Shown one piece after another: positions 47,988 to 55,492 of a stretch of 64,000 nucleotides of DNA; position 1 is the stretch's first letter, and every line of letters starts with the position of its first letter. Source of the DNA: Pseudoalteromonas sp. T1lg48 (lineage in GTDB: Bacteria > Pseudomonadota > Gammaproteobacteria > Enterobacterales > Alteromonadaceae); NCBI RefSeq assembly GCF_002964785.1, contig NZ_PQCC01000004.1, positions 1 through 64,000 on the forward strand. The letters are read 5' to 3'. The notes beneath the pieces are model-generated. The model saw nothing but the letters and a program-made list of their open reading frames with translations. It was not told the DNA's origin and searched no databases. The position numbers were made by a program, and so were the translations under genes.

Positions 47988-48042
47988 CACCTTTTAGAAT
48001 AAAAAAAATAAAATAAGACATTGATTTATAAGAGGTTAACCA

Positions 48043-48540
48043 ATGAAAAACTACCTAGAAAGCAGTATTAAAAATGGCTTAGCCATACTACCTATTATGG
48101 GCAGTAAACTACTGGCAGCCATGCCAAATGTGGTGCAAAAAGCCCCTTTACAACAAGTGCTTAACTATGTTTTCCGAGAGGAGTTGGGCACCGGCGAGCT
48201 TGAGTTTCTTGCCGGGCGCATTTTGAAGTTAGAAGTCACGGATTTACACCATTGTTGGTACATAGGCTTGATTCAAGGGTCGTTAAAAATCATTGAAGGG
48301 CCACACTTCGACGTTGAATTTAAAGGCCAACTTAATGACTTTATCCGATTAAGTGCAGGCAGAGCCGACCCGGACCAATTGTTCTTTAATCGTCGTTTGG
48401 CTATCGCCGGTGATACCGAGCTTGGCTTAGAAATTAAGTCCTGCCTGGAAAACCTAGACCCGCAAAACTTACCTAAACCGCTGCATTGGCTGAGCCAGAG
48501 CCATTGCAATCTATTAGAAAAATATGGATTTGACCTATGA
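48043..48540 (+). CDS. ubiT: Ubiquinone biosynthesis accessory factor UbiT
   Basis: This 165-residue SCP2 sterol-carrier-fold protein binds isoprenoid quinone intermediates and is needed for anaerobic ubiquinone synthesis. The core is LEFLAGRILKLEVTDL, FDVEFKGQLNDFIRLSAGRADPDQLFFNRRLAIAGDTELGLEIK. It is divergent from ubiUV, as in many proteobacteria. Its stop overlaps the hemerythrin gene start by 4 bases. Confidence 0.93.
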   Translation: MKNYLESSIKNGLAILPIMGSKLLAAMPNVVQKAPLQQVLNYVFREELGTGELEFLAGRILKLEVTDLHHCWYIGLIQGSLKIIEGPHFDVEFKGQLNDFIRLSAGRADPDQLFFNRRLAIAGDTELGLEIKSCLENLDPQNLPKPLHWLSQSHCNLLEKYGFDL

Positions 48541-48962
48541 CACAGTTAATTAGCTTTTATTTCGAAGCAGATCACAAACGTCTTGATGCGCTGTACAACC
48601 AGTTTATAGCTCAACAGGGCACAAGGCAGGCTAGCGCATATTTTCATGCCTTTAGACAAGGCTTAGAGCAGCATATTCGCTGGGAAGAAAGCGTGTTATT
48701 TCCATTTTTTGAACAAAAAACAGGGATGAATCAAGGACCAACAAGGGTAATGACCATAGAGCATCAAGAAATCGTTGCGCTTAATAGCCAGATAAGTGAG
48801 CAACTGGAGCATCAACAACCCATAGCGCCACTGTTGCACCGCCTCGAGTCGTTATTAAGTGAACATAACGACAAAGAAGAACAGGTACTGTATCCAATGC
48901 TGGACCAACGCAGTAGTGAGGAAGAAAAAGCCGCTTTGTTTCTACAGATCACCCAGCTATGA
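48537..48962 (+). CDS. Hemerythrin HHE-domain protein
   Basis: This 141-residue four-helix protein has the di-iron ligand pattern of hemerythrin-like domains: His in EADHKRLDAL, HIRWEESVLFPFFE, IEHQEIVAL and SEHNDKEEQVLYPML. It may bind O2 or NO or act in iron handling. Translational coupling to ubiT by an ATGA overlap suggests a role tied to anaerobic quinone synthesis or to protecting its oxygen-sensitive enzymes, which is inference. Confidence 0.87.
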   Translation: MTQLISFYFEADHKRLDALYNQFIAQQGTRQASAYFHAFRQGLEQHIRWEESVLFPFFEQKTGMNQGPTRVMTIEHQEIVALNSQISEQLEHQQPIAPLLHRLESLLSEHNDKEEQVLYPMLDQRSSEEEKAALFLQITQL

Positions 48963-48982
48963 ACAGGGGCTAGGCCCCTGTT
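48962..48982. terminator. Hairpin between hemerythrin gene and nrdD
   Basis: AACAGGGGC pairs with GCCCCTGTT around a TAG loop, directly after the hemerythrin stop and 12 bases past the end of nrdD. It likely serves both convergent units. Confidence 0.65.
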
Positions 48983-48994
48983 ACGAATGAGGAG

Positions 48995-50770
48995 CTAGCC
49001 AAGATGATAATGACGGCGGCTGTGCTCTTCACGCCTTCCTTTAGAAAAGGCTGAAACACGCTTTAAATAACCGATAACCCGAGTGCCATGATCAATGTCC
49101 TGACTGCCGCATTGTTTACAGCTATAACGCGTGTCTTTATCTATATATTCGCAGCTGTTGCAAATAGTGCATTTCACATTCACACAGAAGTAGTTACAGC
49201 CTGTGCGTGCAGAGATATCGAGCAGCTTGGCGTACTGCTCAATACTCAGACGCTCCGCTAGATTTAGGTGCAATGCCGAACCACCGTCAAGATATTGCAC
49301 CATTTCTTGGCCATGCAAAATAAACTTATCCAAATGATTAAGCTCATCATCTTCGACCACATAGAAATACGAGTTATAGCAATCACGGGGAACGCTATAA
49401 CCATCGTTACGGTCCCATTTTGCATTTTTCACTCCCAAGTTTTCTGCTGGCACAAACTCGGTATTGAATAAATAACCATACTCTTTACTGGCCGCGCGAT
49501 TAGCCTCGTAAATCACCTGCAATTGCTGGCGAACAAAGGACTTATATTGCTCATTGTTACCCACTTGCAAGCCCTGGGCTTCTGCCGCTTCAACCATGCC
49601 ATTTATCCCTATGGTCAAATATTGCTTATCCATACTAATGAAACCAGCGTCATAGACACTTAGCATATGGCTCTCAAGGTAGTCTTGCATCACGCTACGA
49701 TAAGCCACCTGATACTTATGAATTTTTTCTACCTCAACGGACAATTCTCGCCCATCTTGTATCAGTCGGTTCATATTAAGGGTAATAACATTGATAGAGC
49801 CCGTAGAAATACCACCGGCGCCTAAGGTGTAGGAAAACGTATTATCGTTGATTTCATTGCGTAAACGACAACATGAAGCAAGAGAATCTGGGTTATCGGA
49901 TTGATAAATAAAGAAGCCATTACCAGCCGCCAGCTGCTCGGCACAAAATACTTTAAACGCTTGATCTCTGACTTGCCCTTCGTGCGTTAGCATCGCCGCG
50001 GTGATCACCGGAAAGGTCAAAATGGCTTTCTCACGCTCCTGATTGAACCAACTCATGAAATAACGCTGTAACTTTTCAACTGACTGCCAAACAGGGGCGC
50101 TGCCATCAGGAAAAACAAAATGGGCAAACAGGGCATTAAAATAACCCTCATCATATAAGGAGATATTCCAAAATACACTTTGATAGCCCCGTGCCGCAGC
50201 TGGCTGGTTTAGTGCATAAACGACATGCTGTAAATGGTTGGCTATCTCCTTGGTATGCGTTTGTAGATATTCATCGCCCAGATCCTTACGGGCGAAATAG
50301 TCGAAATAAGTTAAAAACTCGACCGTCGCTATGGCACCAGCAAACTGAGCGCTGACCGCAAATACCAGGTTTATAAAGGAACCACAAAAAGAAGCGAGAT
50401 GTTTAGGTGCCCGAGACTCACCACCGAGCTTGGTTAAACCATCGAGCAGAAACGGGTATAACGTAATGGATGCACAGTAGGGTTTAAGACTGGTTTCGTC
50501 ATGGACATAAATTTCATGCTCTTCTATCTGCCTGACATATTCCTTAGCCAATTGTGCATCAAACAAGTTCGCGATTTTGTGTGTGATAGCGGCTCGATTT
50601 ATCTGAATAACGTAATCTTTGCAGGTTTCCGCCTCTAAGGTAGCAATATTTTTACTGGTCACATTGGCATTACTATCGAGGGCCGAGCCATCGGCGGCGT
50701 TGGCTGCGCTGCAATAACGCGCGATAAAGGCCAGTTTTTCGTCAATTAACTCTGCGGGTAACTTTTTCAT
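48995..50770 (-). CDS. nrdD: Anaerobic ribonucleotide reductase, large subunit
   Basis: This 591-residue class III reductase converts NTPs to dNTPs without oxygen. The glycyl radical site is RVIGYLKRVSAFSKG at the C-terminus. The zinc site just before it uses CTICNSC and CKQCG. LASCCRLRNE contains the active-site cysteines. It is about 120 residues shorter than E. coli NrdD and starts directly in the catalytic region, so an N-terminal ATP-cone is missing. Activation is by NrdG, encoded 2 bases upstream. Confidence 0.93.
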   Translation of the reverse strand: MKKLPAELIDEKLAFIARYCSAANAADGSALDSNANVTSKNIATLEAETCKDYVIQINRAAITHKIANLFDAQLAKEYVRQIEEHEIYVHDETSLKPYCASITLYPFLLDGLTKLGGESRAPKHLASFCGSFINLVFAVSAQFAGAIATVEFLTYFDYFARKDLGDEYLQTHTKEIANHLQHVVYALNQPAAARGYQSVFWNISLYDEGYFNALFAHFVFPDGSAPVWQSVEKLQRYFMSWFNQEREKAILTFPVITAAMLTHEGQVRDQAFKVFCAEQLAAGNGFFIYQSDNPDSLASCCRLRNEINDNTFSYTLGAGGISTGSINVITLNMNRLIQDGRELSVEVEKIHKYQVAYRSVMQDYLESHMLSVYDAGFISMDKQYLTIGINGMVEAAEAQGLQVGNNEQYKSFVRQQLQVIYEANRAASKEYGYLFNTEFVPAENLGVKNAKWDRNDGYSVPRDCYNSYFYVVEDDELNHLDKFILHGQEMVQYLDGGSALHLNLAERLSIEQYAKLLDISARTGCNYFCVNVKCTICNSCEYIDKDTRYSCKQCGSQDIDHGTRVIGYLKRVSAFSKGRREEHSRRHYHLG

Positions 50771-50772
50771 TA

Positions 50773-51225
50773 TCAGGTCCTTATAAATCTATAGTTGAGA
50801 GATTGATGTGAACGCAAATCAATAAAGCGTTGGTTGGTTGTTGGGCTATCTAGTCCCCCTAGCGCCGCTTTCCAGGGACCCGTTTTAAGGTAAGTAAGTA
50901 CCGACTTAAGCTGCTCACCAATATTATCAGCCCCGGTATAGAGACAGGTTTTAAGGCCCTGAGCACGCGCAATTTTTAACATGCGAAAGAGTGTTTGCGG
51001 ATGCCATTCGCCACCAAAAAACAGTACGCAGGTAATCAGCCCCTGATACTTTAATAGCAGTTCGTTAAAGCGATCTTCACTCAGTGGCGTGCCATCGTCT
51101 GCATTCCACGTCGCTTTACTGTGACAACCCTTGCACCCTATTGGGCATCCACTAACGGTGAAGGCCAAAGACACTTCATCTGGCACCTCTTGAAAGACCA
51201 CCTGGGGATAAAATACGTTAAACAT
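50773..51225 (-). CDS. nrdG: Anaerobic RNR activating enzyme
   Basis: This 150-residue radical SAM activase generates the glycyl radical on NrdD. The cluster motif is SGCPIGCKGCHSK (CxxxCxxC), and LFFGGEWHP is the GGE loop. The start is taken at the ATG at 51225, where homology begins (MFNVFYPQVVFQE). A longer frame from a TTG at 51288 would be weakly supported and would place NrdR boxes inside the gene. No Shine-Dalgarno is visible before 51225. Confidence 0.9.
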   Translation of the reverse strand: MFNVFYPQVVFQEVPDEVSLAFTVSGCPIGCKGCHSKATWNADDGTPLSEDRFNELLLKYQGLITCVLFFGGEWHPQTLFRMLKIARAQGLKTCLYTGADNIGEQLKSVLTYLKTGPWKAALGGLDSPTTNQRFIDLRSHQSLNYRFIRT

Positions 51226-51270
51226 ACTATATATTGTGTTTTTTATTTTATTTAACACAATATATAGTCT
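51224..51270 (-). promoter_or_regulatory. Two NrdR boxes at nrdG
   Basis: ATACTATATATTGTGT (51224-51239) and ACACAATATATAGTCT (51255-51270) each match ACACWATATATWGTGT at all but one base. Their starts are 31 bases apart, three helical turns, the typical geometry for NrdR repression. The proximal box overlaps the proposed nrdG start codon. Confidence 0.8.
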
Positions 51271-51379
51271 CGCGCGGCGATTAAACAATACTCAATAGGG
51301 GGTAGGCTGGTGCTGAAATTATGAGAAGTGAAGAACTAAACGAACGAGGTTCCACTGTAGTTAGGAACAAAACATACTA

Positions 51380-51408
51380 AAAAGGGGGAAGCCTCACTTC
51401 CCCCTTTT
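51380..51408. terminator. Terminator after truncated haemoglobin gene
   Basis: The stem AAAGGGGGAAG/CTTCCCCCTTT has a 5-base loop and flanking A and T runs. It lies 52 bases past the haemoglobin gene on the minus strand, upstream of nrdG. Confidence 0.8.
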
Positions 51409-51459
51409 ATTCCTGTGGTTAATGAACGACCCCATCTATTGGAGTCGAGCCTCTGTCGC

Positions 51460-51936
51460 TTAGGGCACTGCAGCGACTATATCCGCCTTAGTGGTGCCAA
51501 TGATCGCCAACAGTTCATTTCCCTCTGCCTCAGGCACCTTATGTTTGGCAAGAATCTCCTTAAAAACCTCAACCATGCGTGCCCATTCCTTGTCGGTAAT
51601 ATTCAAATGGGCATGGGCTGTTTTCATACTACGCCCCTGGTATTTGCAAGGCCCACCGGTAACCTCGCATACCATGGCGGTGACGTGATACTTAAGATAA
51701 GGCGCCGGCACGCGATTTCTCGCTTCATCTATGGCCGGGTTGGCATTAAGCACCTGATCAGGCATTAAGGCATCGATAAAATCACTGACTACCACAGAAA
51801 TAGGCGCCAGTCCCCCAAGGCGTTGGTAAAGTGTCGCCGCTTGCTCTTCATTTGCGGCCTTGGCCGCGGTACTTGTCAGGCTGAGTGTAATGATGAACAC
51901 TCCCCAGACGGCTAAGGTATGAATGATCTTGTTCAT
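51460..51936 (-). CDS. Exported group 1 truncated haemoglobin
   Basis: This 158-residue protein has a signal peptide (first 28 residues, ending AAKA) and a 2-on-2 globin of group 1. ATLYQRLGGLAPISVVVSDF opens the fold, and the proximal haem His is in MKTAHAHLNITDKEW. The segment VCEVTGGPCKYQG has two Cys that could form a disulfide in the periplasm. Such globins bind O2 and NO, and the nitrate-reduction context favours NO detoxification, which is inference. Confidence 0.88.
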   Translation of the reverse strand: MNKIIHTLAVWGVFIITLSLTSTAAKAANEEQAATLYQRLGGLAPISVVVSDFIDALMPDQVLNANPAIDEARNRVPAPYLKYHVTAMVCEVTGGPCKYQGRSMKTAHAHLNITDKEWARMVEVFKEILAKHKVPEAEGNELLAIIGTTKADIVAAVP

Positions 51937-52449
51937 TTTGCATCTCTCTTTGAAATTTTCTGCCCATTAAAAAGCCTAGCGCAAGCAAGCATTTTGTCAG
52001 TGTTCAATTTAGATACAACTTAGGTTCACACTTCAATTTTATGTTCTTGATACAATTGGGCTTTTAGGACGACGATGAACCCACCCTATGAAGAAACCCT
52101 ACGCCGGGCAGACCGGGTACAAACATCACCGGATGGGTGTAATCCCAGCAACTGCATTAAGGCTGCCGGCAAGCTAAAGGCTGTAAGAGCGCACTATTCC
52201 TTCTGTCGTTAGCGGCTTAAAAAAGCGGCAAGCGTCCTCTGAACTATGAGAAGGCTTTATACTTGGACAGCGTCTTACAGAGAAAACGCAGATATCGCTG
52301 AAAGACGCGAGCTCAGAGGGATGCAAAAAAGCGCTTTACTGAAGACACACCGCCAGTAAATAAAAAGCCAGCAAGAGCTGGCTTAACGGTGAGCAAAACC
52401 AGCATCACACGGTTTTGCTACTAGGGACTTAGGAGAGATGATTTACGGG
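51937..52449. other. 513-base gap with possible small ORF and hairpins
   Basis: No established gene is present. A 45-codon frame at 52075-52212 (plus strand) starts MNPPYEETLRRAD and has AGGA 5 bases before its ATG. Two clear hairpins follow: AAGCCAGC/GCTGGCTT (52365-52384) and AGCAAAACC/GGTTTTGCT (52392-52419). The latter may end the minus-strand gene at 52450 or a plus-strand small RNA or ORF. Confidence 0.4.
52075..52212 (+). CDS. Possible small protein, 45 residues
   Basis: This short frame has ATG, an AGGA ribosome-binding site and TAG stop. The product is basic and contains three Cys (CNPSNC and a penultimate Cys before Arg). No family is recognised. It lies between the haemoglobin gene and the hairpins at 52365-52419. 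It may be chance or a remnant. Confidence 0.25.
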   Translation: MNPPYEETLRRADRVQTSPDGCNPSNCIKAAGKLKAVRAHYSFCR

Positions 52450-52836
52450 CTAGTTAGCATGCATTTCGATGGGATTTTGCTGGCGATCAAAAATCACATA
52501 ATTAGCAATATTTTGTCCACTGACCAGATCATTGGTCATTTTATTTAAATAAGGCTCGGCATCTTCACTGCTCGGGGCTTTTCCTAATACGCCGCTGAGG
52601 CTGGCGATGAGCATAAAGTCCCACTGCGCAGAAATACCATCAGCCTCTTGGCATAATGACGAAAAATCCTCGATTTCACTCGGCAGTTTATCGACACACA
52701 TGGTTGGCGTGAGGGTTCCTCGGGCATTTTTTTTGCTTTTGTTACTTTGCTCCGCTTTGGCAAATAAGAATAACAGCCGCTGCGGATCGGGCTGTTCCTT
52801 GGCATAGCTAAGTAGATCACTAAACTGACTAATCAT
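52450..52836 (-). CDS. Conserved protein often labelled RNR alpha-like
   Basis: This 128-residue protein begins MISQFSDLLSYAKEQPDPQRLLFLF and contains MCVDKLPSEI, SLSGVLGKAPSSEDAEPYLNKM and a closing FDRQQNPIEMHAN. It matches a widespread small family that databases sometimes call ribonucleotide reductase subunit alpha, although it has no reductase domain. The function is unknown. It lies 100 bases after the Cys-tailed protein, possibly in the same transcript as narGHJI and its followers. Confidence 0.7.
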   Translation of the reverse strand: MISQFSDLLSYAKEQPDPQRLLFLFAKAEQSNKSKKNARGTLTPTMCVDKLPSEIEDFSSLCQEADGISAQWDFMLIASLSGVLGKAPSSEDAEPYLNKMTNDLVSGQNIANYVIFDRQQNPIEMHAN

Positions 52837-52936
52837 GTTGGTTCTCGAATGATTTTATTTAAGCCAGTGTAACTCCTGACTCGCTCTAAGCTATTCCTCT
52901 TAGTGGGTAGAAACGAAGATGGAAAGTGGGTAGTAA

Positions 52937-53272
52937 CTACATACAACCACCACAGCTGCCGCAACGCCAATCCTCGGCGTCGACGGCTTGGTAGAACCAA
53001 CGCATATGCTGCTCATCGATGGGGATATGATGGGTAATAAAGAGCTCACTGAGCCAGTCTATATTGGCCAAAATCCAGTCATCTTCCTGTAAACCCTCGC
53101 TAAACTCGGGATCATCGTCAAAAATGGGATCATAGACTCCCCATGTGCCCATATCCCGTTCCCCTTGTATGTCGGCGAGTGTTAATGGCAAACCTTGATA
53201 GCTGATTTGCCAATGCCCTAGACACAAAGTATGCCCTTGCGCAGTCCATCGTGCCGAAAATGGGTTAGTCAT
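52937..53272 (-). CDS. Unrecognised protein with C-terminal Cys cluster
   Basis: This 111-residue acidic protein is not assigned to a family. It contains many Trp and Asp/Glu (DPIFDDDPEFSEGLQEDDWILANIDWLSE), and the last twelve residues, EDWRCGSCGGCM, hold three Cys spaced CxxCxxC, a plausible metal or cluster site. It overlaps the carbonic anhydrase gene by 8 bases and is thus co-translated with it. Its placement behind narGHJI, a PPIase and a carbonic anhydrase suggests a part in nitrate-reductase maturation or function, which is inference. Confidence 0.7.
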   Translation of the reverse strand: MTNPFSARWTAQGHTLCLGHWQISYQGLPLTLADIQGERDMGTWGVYDPIFDDDPEFSEGLQEDDWILANIDWLSELFITHHIPIDEQHMRWFYQAVDAEDWRCGSCGGCM

Positions 53273-53960
53273 TGGCTTCTAAAGAACAGCAAAGGGATGG
53301 ACGAATATCCGGTCGCTGCCCTCGCTCTGTGGGCTGCAAGTTATACAATTCTGACAGCGTAGTGGCATTGGCAATGGTCACATTTAAGTCCTTGAGCAAG
53401 CCATCACAAATACTATAGATGGCGCCGTGTATACTCACTTTTTGACCGCGCTGCCAGGCATGAAGTATGGATTTGCTTTTTGCTAGGTTGACCACTTGGG
53501 TCATAACATTGAGTTCGCACAACCGGTTAAGCCTCTGATCACGAAAGCGCAGCGCCTTTAATTCTTGATCATGCGTATAGTAGATATCCTTGATTGATCT
53601 TAACCAGCTGTCGACCAAACCATGCTCTTTGGTGTCCATCGCCGCTTGCACTCCACCACAACCATAATGGCCCGTAACAATAATGTGCTCAACTTTCAGC
53701 ACCTCTACGGCATATTGCACCACCGACATACAGTTATAGTCCATGGGATGCACCAGATTAGCGATGTTGCGATGCACAAAGAGTTCACCCGGAGCTAAGC
53801 CGACAATTTCATTGGCTGGCACCCGTGAATCAGCACAACCTATCCACAGGTATTTAGGAGTTTGTTGCGCCGCTAAGCGTTCGAAAAACAGGGGGTCCTG
53901 AGCCTTTTTATCAGCAGCCCAAAGACGATTGTTATCATATAAGTCAGCCAAATGACACAT
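53265..53960 (-). CDS. can: Beta-class carbonic anhydrase
   Basis: This 231-residue cytoplasmic zinc enzyme interconverts CO2 and bicarbonate. The zinc ligands are in WIGCADSRVPANE (Cys, with Asp-Arg dyad) and VTGHYGCGGVQAA (His and Cys). HRNIANLVHPMDYNCMSVVQYAVEVL is the family core. It lies 14 bases after the parvulin gene at the end of the nar operon, an uncommon location for this gene. Confidence 0.93.
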   Translation of the reverse strand: MCHLADLYDNNRLWAADKKAQDPLFFERLAAQQTPKYLWIGCADSRVPANEIVGLAPGELFVHRNIANLVHPMDYNCMSVVQYAVEVLKVEHIIVTGHYGCGGVQAAMDTKEHGLVDSWLRSIKDIYYTHDQELKALRFRDQRLNRLCELNVMTQVVNLAKSKSILHAWQRGQKVSIHGAIYSICDGLLKDLNVTIANATTLSELYNLQPTERGQRPDIRPSLCCSLEAND

Positions 53961-53974
53961 ACCCCCTCCCCCTG

Positions 53975-54760
53975 TTACTGCATCAACGGACTGTCGTTGG
54001 CGACAAAGTTAAACCCTTTGATTTGAGCTTCATCGGCCAGGTGCTGAATGTATTGAGCAATGGCTTTGTGCTGCACCTTTTCATCCAGGTAAGCCGCAAT
54101 TTCATCTTTGACCATGCTATAGGGCAATGCCTTGCCTTCCACTTTACGGGCGACAAACACCACGTGATGACCATAGCGCGACTCCACCGGGTAATGGATC
54201 AAACCTTCGCTGGCTTTAAACAAGGCCTTTTCAAACTCAGGGACCGTTTGCCCCGAACTCACCTGGCCTAAGTTACCGCCTTGCTCTTTGGATGGGCAAT
54301 CTGAGTGCTGCCGTGCCAGATCTGCAAATCCGTTGTCACTTTCTGCTAATTGCGCAATAAGAGTCTGCGCCAGCTCTTTAGACTGCTCCCGTTGCTGTAA
54401 GTCTTCTGGATCTGAACTAATGAGAATGTGCTTCACTTCCACAAGAGGCGAAGTGCAAAACTTGTCGCGGTTGACCTCAAAGTAGCGTTCACACTCTTGT
54501 TCTCCGGCCTTTGGAGTCACGACTTCGATATCAATCAACTGCTCTATGACGGCATCGGGACAAACTTTTTGCTCTTTATCGATCAGCTCTAAGGTCATTG
54601 CGCGCTGGCGCAACAGTTCGCTGATCACTAATGCTTCGGTCGCCTTAATCATCGCATCTCGACGTGAAGCTGCGGGGTGGTACTGTACCTCACCGTCAAT
54701 GTCACTGGCGGGAATTTTAATATCGTTGACGTAGACGTCAGGGGTGTTGGTAAGACTCAT
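53975..54760 (-). CDS. NifM-like parvulin peptidyl-prolyl isomerase
   Basis: This 261-residue cytoplasmic protein has an N-terminal helical region and a C-terminal parvulin domain (VEVKHILISSDPEDL, DFADLARQHSDCPSKEQGGNLG-type core seen as FADLARQHSDCPSKEQGGNLGQV, VESRYGHHVVFV). It has no signal peptide. Similar NifM/PpiC-like genes follow narI in Pseudomonas-type nar operons and are thought to help assemble the reductase. It begins 48 bases after narI, with a hairpin in between. Confidence 0.9.
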   Translation of the reverse strand: MSLTNTPDVYVNDIKIPASDIDGEVQYHPAASRRDAMIKATEALVISELLRQRAMTLELIDKEQKVCPDAVIEQLIDIEVVTPKAGEQECERYFEVNRDKFCTSPLVEVKHILISSDPEDLQQREQSKELAQTLIAQLAESDNGFADLARQHSDCPSKEQGGNLGQVSSGQTVPEFEKALFKASEGLIHYPVESRYGHHVVFVARKVEGKALPYSMVKDEIAAYLDEKVQHKAIAQYIQHLADEAQIKGFNFVANDSPLMQ

Positions 54761-54780
54761 CTCTACTTCCTCCGGGTGTG

Positions 54781-54801
54781 GAACCGGGGTAACCCCGGTT
54801 C
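54781..54801 (-). promoter_or_regulatory. Intercistronic hairpin narI-PPIase
   Basis: GAACCGGGG and CCCCGGTTC form a 9-bp stem with a 3-base loop. There is no U tract and the PPIase ribosome-binding site (GGAGGAAG) follows, so it is more likely an mRNA-stability or partial-termination element than a full terminator. Confidence 0.6.
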
Positions 54802-54808
54802 AATGCTG

Positions 54809-55492
54809 TTAACCTTTTTGTCTTACAACTTGGTAGTTTCGACGCAAATAACGCCCAGGAAGACTCCAAATATGCACCAAACGACTGAATGGGAATAACA
54901 CCAGTAAGGTTAAACCAAAGAAGATGTGTGCCTTATAGATAAAGCCAACACTGGCAATGGCTGCACTGGCTGCGGTCAGGTCAAAGGTCACTATATTTTG
55001 CGCCCAGGCCATCATTTTCAGCATCTCCGAGCCATCGAGGTGGGCAAAAGAAAACAAGATGCTCACCAAACCCAGGATCAACTGGATATATAAGGAGACT
55101 AAAATCAAAATATCCATATTTGAGCTGGTTGCACGAATCCGTGGATTCGTTAAACGACGCTTAAGTAGAATGGTCAACCCATAAAAACAAATAATGCCGA
55201 ATACTCCCCCTAGGGTCATGGCTACTTTTTGCTTAAATGCGGCGGTCACGCCCAGAAAATCCCACACCTGATGCGGTGTTAATAAGCCCACAAAGTGACC
55301 CAGCAAGATCATAATGACGCCAATGTGGAACGCTTTAGAGCCTTTTTTCAGCTGCTTGCTTTCCAATAATTGACTCGAGCTCGTTTTCCACGTGTATTGC
55401 TCACGGTCATAGCGAACTAAACACCCGAGCAAGAAAATGGCTAAGGCAAGATAAGGATAAATACCAAAGAGTAAAGTGTTTAAGTAACTCAT
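54809..55492 (-). CDS. narI: Nitrate reductase cytochrome b subunit
   Basis: This 227-residue membrane anchor has five helices and takes electrons from quinol through two b haems to NarH. Conserved His residues occur in AFHIGVIMILLGHFVGLLTP and in YKAHIFFGLTLLVLFPFSRLVHIWS. YLALAIFLLGCLVRYDREQYTWKTSSSQLL near the N-terminus is diagnostic. It overlaps narJ by 4 bases. Confidence 0.96.
   Translation of the reverse strand: MSYLNTLLFGIYPYLALAIFLLGCLVRYDREQYTWKTSSSQLLESKQLKKGSKAFHIGVIMILLGHFVGLLTPHQVWDFLGVTAAFKQKVAMTLGGVFGIICFYGLTILLKRRLTNPRIRATSSNMDILILVSLYIQLILGLVSILFSFAHLDGSEMLKMMAWAQNIVTFDLTAASAAIASVGFIYKAHIFFGLTLLVLFPFSRLVHIWSLPGRYLRRNYQVVRQKG

Noticed and set aside
51226..51288. TTG-initiated extension of nrdG
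   Set aside because: It would place both NrdR boxes within coding sequence and adds residues with no match to NrdG.
52021..52062. FNR-like TTGATACAATTGGG upstream of the small ORF
   Set aside because: Only the left half-site matches; the right half differs at most positions.
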